Assembly: GCA_903882935.1 (NCBI GenBank)
Contig: CAIRZB010000028.1
Coordinates: forward strand, 62,001-126,000
Direction of reading: 5' to 3'
DNA from: an uncultured Parafilimonas sp.
GTDB lineage: Bacteria; Bacteroidota; Bacteroidia; Chitinophagales; Chitinophagaceae
Length of the DNA: 64,000 nucleotides
The position numbers and the translations under genes were made by a program. The notes under the pieces are model-generated. The model saw only the letters and a program-made list of their open reading frames with translations. It ran no database searches and had not been told where the DNA came from. Shown piece by piece: positions 10,173 to 17,291 of this stretch. Positions within the stretch are counted from its first letter, which is position 1. Every line of letters begins with the position of its first letter.

Positions 10173-10180
10173 CAAAGGTA
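10173..10180 (-). promoter_or_regulatory. probable -7 box for fumC
   Basis: TACCTTTG on the minus strand fits the Bacteroidota TAnnTTTG consensus at a sensible distance from the fumC ATG. No good TTG is found 19-20 nt further upstream, so this is a half-supported promoter. Confidence 0.45.
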
Positions 10181-10252
10181 GTATGTTAACGGGTAGTTTG
10201 TACGGTGCCGTTTTGGAGTTGCTGCGGTGGCGAAAAAACAGCAAAATGAAAA

Positions 10253-10284
10253 AAAATGAGACATGCAAAACAGTGTCTCATTTT
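10253..10284. repeat. perfect inverted repeat, AAAATGAGACA/TGTCTCATTTT
   Basis: Two 11-bp arms (10253-10263 and 10274-10284) enclose a 10-nt spacer. With A-rich and T-rich flanks it could be a bidirectional terminator or an operator for a dimeric regulator about 100 bp upstream of fumC. Confidence 0.65.
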
Positions 10285-10680
10285 CCCATATTTGGAAATG
10301 CTTGCAACCCTTTGCAGCACCGCACTGGTTACATGCTGCTTATTGTCGCCAGTGGCCGGCCTGAACTGCACCGTGTTATTGGCGTTGGCCGCGCTGTCGT
10401 ACACGGGAAAAGGTGCCAGCCGCTTTTTTGCAACTAATGGGCTTTGTGGAACAAGCTTTTGTATTTCATGGCACCGCCAGTTGTCCATAGGACCCCTTTG
10501 GAGTGACACTCCCTGCACCGTTTTGAATCTATCTGGAGCTGGTTGCCAGTATACCATATAACTTCGTTTCATCCGTTTGTATCCCTTCATAAAGCGTACG
10601 AATTTGCGTACAATTTACCTCGTAATCACCGTAGAATGAACTATAGCGGGAAGCCAAGACATGCAAGGCCCATGCCCATT

Positions 10681-10717
10681 AAAAAACCGCCGATGCTGCC
10701 CTTAACAACACCGGCGG
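10681..10717 (-). terminator. leftward Rho-independent terminator with no upstream CDS
   Basis: On the minus strand a 9-bp stem CCGCCGGTG/CATCGGCGG (one G-U pair) with a 13-nt loop runs into six T residues. No protein gene lies upstream on this strand before mnmE, so it may end a non-coding transcript or catch mnmE read-through. Confidence 0.6.
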
Positions 10718-10930
10718 CTAAATAACTTTTCTTCTTCTTTTGTTTTACAATTGCCCTTTGCAAAAGTGCTTTTATCCACAGTTCGAGATGCCCTACGAAA
10801 CATAACGAACAAAAGGGGAGTATGCACGTCTGGCTTTTATAAGAACATCGGCAGAGCGCTAAAGCAAAATCAACAGATAGCGTACACGCCTTTTTTTATC
10901 CCTGCCCAACGCCACTCAGAGCTGGGGGTA

Positions 10931-11083
10931 GCTGCAGCACCTTTCCTTTTCCACTTAAACCCTAATGGGAGCAGAGGTTTTGCGACCCCAGGGCGCAGCC
11001 TGGCTTTTTTCCACACCTCCGTAGGCCAAGCCATACTGCGAGCAGCCGCAGCCTTCCATTTCCACTCACACCCTAACGGGAGC
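10931..11083. repeat. three related repeat units with ttttCCAC cores
   Basis: Units at 10931-10972 and 11042-11083 match closely (GC[A/T]GC...CCTTCC, TTTCCACT, then CCCTAAYGGGAGC). A shorter unit at 10995-11025 shares GCAGCCTGGC, TTTTTTCCAC and a terminal CCTCCGTAGG. Each ends in a small C3-TAAC-G3-like hairpin. No function is apparent. Confidence 0.6.
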
Positions 11084-11297
11084 CTTTTATAACACGTCCG
11101 GAGAGCGCATGGCTAACTCTCCAGAAATCAGATCGCTTTTTTTATCAAAGCACAACAATATAAAGAGCTGGAAGGTACAAATGAGGTGCAAAATGGCAAT
11201 AAAAAAAGGTAAATTACAGTAATTTTCACTTTCTAATTTGTTGATTATAATTTAGTTAGTAAACGCAAGTAAGATGAAGTGATGTGAAGTAGCCCCT

Positions 11298-12698
11298 TCA
11301 TTTCCCTATACAAAACTTGCTGAAAATATAATCAAGCTGCTGCTCGTTCGTTACCTCGCCCGTTATTTCACCAAGGAAGTGCAGGCAGGTTTTTATGTCG
11401 AGGGCCAACAGGTCGCCGGGTAGTTTTGCCTGCAGCCCGTCTATTATTTCGGCCAGGCTCGCCAATACTTTTTCAAGCGCTGCAATATGCCGTGTGTTAG
11501 TCACCAGCGTTTCTTGGGATAATGATTGCTCCTGAACAGCGGTATTGAACAGTTCTTCCTTTAGTGCTTCAATATTTCCGTTTTCTTTTGCTGAAATATA
11601 AATGATGTTTTCCGTAGGCAGTAACGCCCTATCGTCGGCATCGCCCGGTAGTTGGCCGGGGTAACCGGTATCGGCTTTGTTGCCAACCAACAAAAAACGG
11701 ATGTTCTGCTTGGCAAAATCGTCAGCCGCGGCTGTTAACTCAGCAGTGCTGGTGGTACCAACATCAAACAGGTACACCACAATATCTGCGTTGCGCATTT
11801 TCTCGAGGCTTTTTTCAATACCCAGGGTTTCAATCACGTCGGTGCTGTGCTGGCGTATGCCCGCCGTGTCAATCAACCTAAACAAAATGCCCTTAATATT
11901 CAACACCTCTTCTATCGTGTCGCGCGTGGTGCCTGCAATATCACTTACAATGGCCCTGTCTTCGTTTAACAACGTGTTAAGCAGGGTTGACTTACCCGCG
12001 TTGGGTTTGCCAATAATGGCCACCTGAACGCCGTTTTTAATCACGTTGCCCAGCTTGAAAGACAGCAACAGTTTTTGCACTTTTTGCTGTGCTGTGTACA
12101 ACAATTCAAACAGTTTGGCACGGTCGGCAAACTCCACATCCTCTTGGGCAAAATCAAGCTCCAATTCAATCAAAGCGGAGAAGGTGAGTAGTTGTTCGCG
12201 GATATCTTTGAGGATGTGCGAAAAACCGCCCCGTATGTTCATCAGTGCAGTTTTACGGCTGGCCTCCGTATTGCTGGCTATCAGGTCGGCCACCGCCTCT
12301 GCCTGGGCAAGGTCTACTTTGCCGTTTAAAAAAGCACGCATGGTAAATTCACCTGGTTTGGCAGGTCTTGCACCGCTGTTTAACAATGCCTGCATCACTT
12401 GTTGCTGCACATAGGGTGAGCCGTGGCAGGATATTTCAACCACATCCTCGCCCGTGTACGAACGGGGTGCTTTAAACAGCGCAATAACCACTTCGTCTAA
12501 CACAGTGCCGTTGTGCTTAATAAAACCAACATGCAAGGTGTGCGAAGGCTGGGCAGCAAGGCTTTTTGATGGAAATAGGCCGTCCACAATATCCACAGCC
12601 AAACTACCGCTAACCCTTATTACCCCTATTGCCCCTATACCCTGCGGCGTGGCGAGGGCCGCAATGGTATCGTCCCAACCAGAAAGCTTTCCGTACAT
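11298..12698 (-). CDS. mnmE: tRNA uridine-5-carboxymethylaminomethyl(34) synthesis GTPase
   Basis: MnmE works with MnmG to modify U34 in tRNAs that read two-family-box codons. I start at the ATG at 12698 (MYGKLSGWDDTIAALAT), giving 466 residues, because homologues begin with this tetrahydrofolate-binding domain; the ATG at 12740 would add 14 residues across a TTTGCCGGCAAA palindrome. The GTPase domain shows G1 GKPNAGKS (about residues 230-237) and G2 TTRDT (about 257-261), plus the G4 NKAD. The protein ends with the invariant C-I-G-K, so the catalytic Cys is present. The tonB locus lies upstream, separated by a long inverted repeat. Confidence 0.95.
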   Translation of the reverse strand: MYGKLSGWDDTIAALATPQGIGAIGVIRVSGSLAVDIVDGLFPSKSLAAQPSHTLHVGFIKHNGTVLDEVVIALFKAPRSYTGEDVVEISCHGSPYVQQQVMQALLNSGARPAKPGEFTMRAFLNGKVDLAQAEAVADLIASNTEASRKTALMNIRGGFSHILKDIREQLLTFSALIELELDFAQEDVEFADRAKLFELLYTAQQKVQKLLLSFKLGNVIKNGVQVAIIGKPNAGKSTLLNTLLNEDRAIVSDIAGTTRDTIEEVLNIKGILFRLIDTAGIRQHSTDVIETLGIEKSLEKMRNADIVVYLFDVGTTSTAELTAAADDFAKQNIRFLLVGNKADTGYPGQLPGDADDRALLPTENIIYISAKENGNIEALKEELFNTAVQEQSLSQETLVTNTRHIAALEKVLASLAEIIDGLQAKLPGDLLALDIKTCLHFLGEITGEVTNEQQLDYIFSKFCIGK

Positions 12699-12738
12699 AC
12701 AACCTATTTGCCGGCAAATTACCAAATACTTAAAAGGC

Positions 12739-12801
12739 AAGGGTTAAAAGTTAAGGAGTTTGCCGCGCATTCGCGTAAAACCCTTTTAACTTTTAACCCT
12801 T
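12739..12801. repeat. 16-bp perfect inverted repeat between mnmE and tonB
   Basis: AAGGGTTAAAAGTTAA (12739-12754) is repeated inverted at 12786-12801. The 31-nt loop holds a second hairpin CGCG-CATT-CGCG (12764-12775). It lies downstream of the leftward tonB gene and upstream of mnmE and could end the former. Confidence 0.7.
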
Positions 12802-12890
12802 ATTTTGTGTAGTACCAAGCCTACCTACCTACAACGCATTACTATTTTAGTTAACGGCAACCAAAAGGGTAGCCCAATAACCGCCCACTT

Positions 12891-13709
12891 TTACTGCCCC
12901 TCATTTACCTGAAAAACGATTGATTGCTTTTGCCTGTAAATAACGTTGCGGCCGTTTTGGATGGCAGGTACCCATTTGGGGCCTCTGGTAATAACCCGTA
13001 CTGCCTCGTCGGCTATACCAAAGCCTGGGTCGTTCTCTGCCCTCACTTCTGATATGTTGCCATCACGGTTAACCAAAAAAGACACTACTACGGCATAATT
13101 GGCAGGCGGTGCGCCATTATCGGTTGGCACATCTACCCGCAAATTGCGCGAAAGGTATTTTTGCCAGGCCTCTGGCCCACCGGGAAATTGAGCCTGGATC
13201 TGCACATTTTTCCATTCTTTAAAAATATCTTCTTCCACTTTCGGCGGGGCAGCCACCGTGCCAACCTCATCCACAGGAGGCGCGGAATAGTTAGGGTCTT
13301 TCACCCCTGCTTGGCTAATAGTACCAATGGTTGTGTTGTCAAGCTCGTCTTGGGGCGGGGGAATGTCCTTTACTTCTTGTTTCACGATGTTGGGAGGCGT
13401 AAACTTTTTAATTTCCACTTTTGGCGGGTCTTTTGGCGGCGGTGGTGTAACAGGTGGTGGTATTACCTTGTCAGGTGCAATGGCGGAAATCGTAACATCA
13501 TCTACCAATAACTTCGTTCGCTTTGCCACCCCTGTTTTGCCCAACACGGTTCCGCCAACCGCCACCAAGGCGACACCGAACATTACCGCCAATGAATAGC
13601 CCAGCCTGCGGTTGTAGGTTTTGCGCAGCTGGTAAGCACCATAGTCTTTGTTGCGGCCGTCAAAAACAATGTCGAGCATGTCGGCTTCAAGAATTTTGTT
13701 TGTTTCCAT
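12891..13709 (-). CDS. energy transducer TonB (second of a tandem pair)
   Basis: This 272-residue inner-membrane protein should couple the proton-motive force from ExbB-ExbD to outer-membrane transporters. It has a short cytoplasmic N terminus, one membrane segment (about residues 37-58), a Pro/Lys-rich periplasmic linker (about 80-120), and a TonB C-terminal domain (about 165-270). The C-terminal domain shows RVITRGPKWVPAIQNGRNV. It is clearly a duplicate of the gene at 13860-14681 (the same MDIVFDGRNKDYGAYQLRKTY start). A terminator between the two means it is probably a separate transcription unit. Confidence 0.92.
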   Translation of the reverse strand: METNKILEADMLDIVFDGRNKDYGAYQLRKTYNRRLGYSLAVMFGVALVAVGGTVLGKTGVAKRTKLLVDDVTISAIAPDKVIPPPVTPPPPKDPPKVEIKKFTPPNIVKQEVKDIPPPQDELDNTTIGTISQAGVKDPNYSAPPVDEVGTVAAPPKVEEDIFKEWKNVQIQAQFPGGPEAWQKYLSRNLRVDVPTDNGAPPANYAVVVSFLVNRDGNISEVRAENDPGFGIADEAVRVITRGPKWVPAIQNGRNVIYRQKQSIVFQVNEGQ

Positions 13710-13802
13710 AATTAAAGGTTTACAAATAAGACTCTTTGAGGCACAATTTCCATATGGCCAAAACCACTATTTTGGTTAAAGTTTAGCTAGGTATAGCGCA
13801 CG

Positions 13803-13831
13803 AAAAAGCGGCTATGCAAATGCATAGCCGC
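13803..13831 (-). terminator. Rho-independent terminator between the two tonB genes
   Basis: On the minus strand a 10-bp perfect stem GCGGCTATGC/GCATAGCCGC around ATTT is followed by TTTTT. It follows the stop of the upstream tonB at 13860. Confidence 0.88.
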
Positions 13832-13859
13832 CACTTATAAATTCTTAATTATCAATATA

Positions 13860-14681
13860 TTATCCCTCAGACACCTGGAAGGTAATTGACTGCTTTTGGC
13901 GGTAAATTACGTTACGGCCATTTTGCACGGCAGGTTTCCATTTTGGCCCACGCTGAATAACCCTCACAGCTTCGTCAGATGTACCAAAACCTGGGTCATT
14001 CTCTGCTTTTACTTCTGAGATATTACCTTCTTTGTCAACAAGGAAGGATACTACCACAGTATAATTACCAGGGGATGCACCATTATCGGTTGGCACTTCC
14101 GCACGCAGGTTGCGTTGCAGGTATTTTGTCCAAGCCTCGGGACCACCAGGAAACTGGGCCATAATTTGCACAGTTTTAAATTCCTTGTCGTAGTCTTCCT
14201 CTTGCTTGGGCGGTGCCACAACACCAGTACCTTTTTCTTCAACAGGGGGTGCAACAACGTCTGTTTTAATACCCTCTTGGTTAATGGTACCAATTTTTGT
14301 GTCTTCCAATTCCTCTTGCTTTGGAGGTGGTTCTTTAACCTCTTCCTTCACAATTTTAGGCGGTGTAAATTGCTTGATTTCAACCTTTGGTGGTTCTTTG
14401 GGCGGTGGTGGCGGCGGTGGTGGAGGTGGTTCTTTCTTCTCCTCCTTAACATCCGCTAACGACACATCCTGAACCAGTATTACTGCCTTCTTTTTGTCGT
14501 TGCCTGCTTTGCCAATAAATGTGGCAAGAACAATCAGCAAACAAACGCCCAGCATTGAAATCAAAGCTATCATCAACCTTTTGTTGTAGGTTTTACGAAG
14601 GTCGTAAGCACCATACTGCTTATTGCGACCGTCGAAAATGATATCTAAGATATCCGCGTCCAGTATTTTGTTTATTTCCAT
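13860..14681 (-). CDS. energy transducer TonB (first of a tandem pair)
   Basis: This 273-residue protein has an N-terminal stretch (ILDIIFDGRNKQYGAYDLRK), a membrane segment (about residues 37-57), and a polyproline linker with ten consecutive Pro at about 85-94. The TonB C-terminal domain carries AVRVIQRGPKWKPAVQNGRN. It lies 45 bp downstream of exbD, so exbB-exbD-exbD-tonB reads as one leftward operon. The partner outer-membrane receptors are not encoded here. The close paralogue downstream differs mostly in the linker, suggesting the copies interact with different receptors or heterodimerise. Confidence 0.93.
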   Translation of the reverse strand: MEINKILDADILDIIFDGRNKQYGAYDLRKTYNKRLMIALISMLGVCLLIVLATFIGKAGNDKKKAVILVQDVSLADVKEEKKEPPPPPPPPPPKEPPKVEIKQFTPPKIVKEEVKEPPPKQEELEDTKIGTINQEGIKTDVVAPPVEEKGTGVVAPPKQEEDYDKEFKTVQIMAQFPGGPEAWTKYLQRNLRAEVPTDNGASPGNYTVVVSFLVDKEGNISEVKAENDPGFGTSDEAVRVIQRGPKWKPAVQNGRNVIYRQKQSITFQVSEG

Positions 14682-14726
14682 AACAGCATTTATTAATTAG
14701 ATGCAGTAAATCTAAAATTCCATAAA

Positions 14727-15296
14727 TTATTTTTTTCCGGCTGCAGGGGCGGCTGGCATTGGTAGCGCAGGTTCGCCCTCTGTTATCCTTATAAGGTTGT
14801 CTTCCAATGGTGTAATGTCAACCAAAGCGTAACGCTCAATTTGGCTAATTTTCATTTCATCCATTATTTTCACAAAATCCTCATAAGTGCTTTCATCATT
14901 TGGCTTTATAATCACCATGAACGATGAGTCGGCGGCCGCCTTCTTCTGCATTATCTCATCGCGTATGTCTTTAAAGTTCGATGATTTAAAGTTAGTGGCA
15001 CCATCGGCAAGCTGCCCCTCGTAGTAGAACACATTGTGGTCCTTACCAAGCATAACTGTAAGTGCTGATCTGTCGTTCAGCTTGTTTTGCTCTTCGGGGT
15101 TTTTTGTATCCGCCGGCAGGTTTAGCTTAAACGCCGTTGGCTTACTCATCGTTGTTGTAAAGATAAAGAACGTGATAAGCAGGAAACCCAAATCCACCAT
15201 CGGGGTAAGGTCTACCCTGGTAGACATCTTTTTACCCTTCTTGACACCCGGGCCTTTTTTATGACCACCCCCACTCGAGGTATCCATTTCTGCCAT
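14727..15296 (-). CDS. ExbD/TolR-type biopolymer transporter, copy 1
   Basis: This 189-residue protein has a cytoplasmic head rich in Gly, Lys and Ser and a single membrane segment starting DLTPMVDLGFLLITFFIF (about residues 29-46). The Asp after MV is the proton-carrying residue of the family. A periplasmic domain follows, with a final Pro/Ala-rich tail. It works as part of the ExbB5-ExbD2 motor. It follows the other exbD by 35 bp and precedes tonB. Confidence 0.93.
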   Translation of the reverse strand: MAEMDTSSGGGHKKGPGVKKGKKMSTRVDLTPMVDLGFLLITFFIFTTTMSKPTAFKLNLPADTKNPEEQNKLNDRSALTVMLGKDHNVFYYEGQLADGATNFKSSNFKDIRDEIMQKKAAADSSFMVIIKPNDESTYEDFVKIMDEMKISQIERYALVDITPLEDNLIRITEGEPALPMPAAPAAGKK

Positions 15297-15331
15297 GTCA
15301 GTAAATTTTTTAAGTTACAAAAATTGTTTAC

Positions 15332-16006
15332 CTATTCGGCTGCATTTAGCTTACCACTTTGGATTGCTTTGTACAACAAAGAACCATTGGGTGCCGCTTC
15401 AGGGTTAGTAACCATCTGAAACTTAAGCAGATCGTTCTTTTTTAACGCACCAACAATATTTTTAAAAACGGGAAATTTTGCAAAATTATCGCCTTTTAAT
15501 AAAATATTGGGTGTGTGCTGCCCGGCATAGGCATCTTTTACGCCCCTTATCCAATCTACCATCTCATTATGGGCAGTATCTTGGCAGGGTATGCCTTGCA
15601 AGGTTTCTGAACTCATTTGTGATGGGTCCATTTTAGCCTGTACCTTCAACTGCGCTAAAGGTGAGCCTATAAAAGGAGCCTTGGTTAAAAGCGCAATTTC
15701 CTGGTCAGTAAGGCCTAAACCCTTTGCAGCGTTTACGCTTTTTATGATTTCCTGCTTTTGAATTTTATCATCCGCACCATCCCCTGTTGAAATGTACACT
15801 TTGCCATCCTTGTTAAGGGATATCATCACCAAATCTTTTTCAGGTGCCTGTTTGGCAGACACTGAGTTTGGTGGGTCAATGTGTACAGCTTCTGACGGCT
15901 TTGGTTTTGTTGTAAGAATGAAAAAAGACAACAGCAAAAAAGCCACATCGCACATCGCCGTCATATCAACGTTTGTGCTTTTCCGCGGTATTTTCGGTCT
16001 TGACAT
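15332..16006 (-). CDS. ExbD/TolR-type biopolymer transporter, copy 2
   Basis: This 224-residue protein starts MSRPKIPRKSTNVDMTAMCD and has one membrane segment (about residues 14-31). The functional Asp lies in TAMCDVAFLLLSFF, followed by a larger periplasmic domain than copy 1. It is not a close duplicate of copy 1, so the two probably form a heterodimer or serve different tonB copies. It stands 147 bp downstream of exbB and 35 bp before the second exbD. Confidence 0.92.
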   Translation of the reverse strand: MSRPKIPRKSTNVDMTAMCDVAFLLLSFFILTTKPKPSEAVHIDPPNSVSAKQAPEKDLVMISLNKDGKVYISTGDGADDKIQKQEIIKSVNAAKGLGLTDQEIALLTKAPFIGSPLAQLKVQAKMDPSQMSSETLQGIPCQDTAHNEMVDWIRGVKDAYAGQHTPNILLKGDNFAKFPVFKNIVGALKKNDLLKFQMVTNPEAAPNGSLLYKAIQSGKLNAAE

Positions 16007-16153
16007 TTTAAAATTTTTATTCTTTACTTAGTTAATATCGGCTTAAGGTATCGTGCGAAAGTTTTTTGGCTTTCAAGCCTTTTACCCTTTGCCTTGCACC
16101 TTACACTTTCTTTAGATGCAACTACTGCAAATTTCCATACGCAAAACCACAAA

Positions 16154-17020
16154 TTATTTGTAGTTAGCAGCAAAGCTTTGCGTTAAAGTAAAGCCAGACT
16201 CGTCAATACCGTAAGTGATAGCGTCGATCCTAGTGGTGAAAATGTTATAGAATACAATTGAAATAGCTGAAGTACCGATACCAAGGGCAGTGTTATACAA
16301 GGCCTCAGAGATACCCACAGATAGTTTTGCTGACGCTTCAGCACCACCTGCTTCACCCAAAGAAGAGAATGAACGTATCATACCCATTACCGTACCTAAC
16401 AGACCCATCAAAGTGGCGATAGAGGCGATGGTAGAAAGGAACACCAAGTTTTTCTCCAACATAGGCAGTTCAAGCGCAGTTGCTTCTTCCACTTCTTTTT
16501 GGATGTTCAGCACTTTCTGCTCAGTATCCAATTCAGTGTTGCTGATCATTTCTTTGTACTTGCGCAGGCCCGCTTTCATTACGCTGCCTACTGAACCTTT
16601 TTGTTTGTCGCACTCAGCAATGGCTTTGTCAACATCTTTGTTGGCAAGGTTGTATTGCACTTTACGTACAAATTCAGCTATGCTGCCAGTACCGGCTGCT
16701 TTTGAAACAGTCATAAAACGCTCAACAACAAAAGTTAACACAGTCAATAAGGTACCAATCAAAATCGGTACAATAATACCACCTGTGTACATACGGCTCC
16801 AAGTGCCTTTAGGGTCTTGGTGGTCGGGCATAAAGCCACCGGTGAGGTCTGGTTTTTTAAAGCCAGAAGCATCGCCCAAAATAAAACGCCAAATAAGAAA
16901 GCCAAGAATTACACACGCTAAAGGCGCTAACCAAGAAATGGAATTGCCCGATTTTTTAGGTTGTACAGATGTAGTGCTCTTTGATGCTGCTACTGTGGCA
17001 GTCGGTTTAGTTTCAGCCAT
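16154..17020 (-). CDS. MotA/TolQ/ExbB proton channel family protein
   Basis: This 288-residue protein is the stator-like channel of the TonB motor. Membrane segments are visible at about residues 29-47, 79-103, 200-225 and 240-265. The last two belong to the conserved region LMGLLGTVMGMIRSF and [18 protein letters not shown]. It has an extra N-terminal segment compared with E. coli ExbB, as is usual in Bacteroidota. It heads the leftward exbB-exbD-exbD-tonB group. Confidence 0.93.
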   Translation of the reverse strand: MAETKPTATVAASKSTTSVQPKKSGNSISWLAPLACVILGFLIWRFILGDASGFKKPDLTGGFMPDHQDPKGTWSRMYTGGIIVPILIGTLLTVLTFVVERFMTVSKAAGTGSIAEFVRKVQYNLANKDVDKAIAECDKQKGSVGSVMKAGLRKYKEMISNTELDTEQKVLNIQKEVEEATALELPMLEKNLVFLSTIASIATLMGLLGTVMGMIRSFSSLGEAGGAEASAKLSVGISEALYNTALGIGTSAISIVFYNIFTTRIDAITYGIDESGFTLTQSFAANYK

Positions 17021-17291
17021 GACGCAATTGATTTTTTAGGTTTTTAAAAAACTGATGTTCAAAAATTTAATTTAGCAATGCTACAGAAATTTCGTTTTAA
17101 TAAAAAAGTAATTTTTCAATAAACAAGTCCGGTAGGGGTATGCAAAGTAGAAATTTCTTTTAAAGTAACCAAGTTGCATTTATTTTTTTTCGAAGAAATA
17201 TTGTTTTTTTCAAAAAAAAATCCAACCGCCCATCATAAATATGCAAGGGGCCAAATAAATTCAATATTTTCATAAAAGAATTAATATAAGC

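Larger units (their letters stand above)
10152..11297. other. 1.1-kb gap without a convincing gene
   Basis: Frames of 100-134 codons occur on both strands, but they overlap each other. They are rich in Cys, His and Arg, lack recognisable domains, and cross repeat structures, so I do not call them genes. What the gap does hold is the fumC promoter region, a long inverted repeat at 10253-10284, a leftward terminator at 10681-10717 without a gene to serve, and three related repeat units at 10931-11083. The last 130 bp before mnmE are AT-rich with no visible motif. Confidence 0.6.

Noticed and set aside
10186-10590. 134-codon minus-strand frame between fumC and mnmE, and overlapping plus-strand frame 10256-10561
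   Set aside because: Both have random-like composition, lack domains and signal sequences, and run across an inverted repeat and the fumC promoter.
10751-11092. 113-codon plus-strand frame over the repeat units
   Set aside because: The apparent protein repeats (FHxHPNGS-like) simply mirror the DNA repeat units; no start context.
10720-11170. tmRNA, RNase P RNA or SRP RNA
   Set aside because: None of the signature sequences (GAGGAAAGUCC, tmRNA termini, GGAAG SRP loop) is present on either strand.
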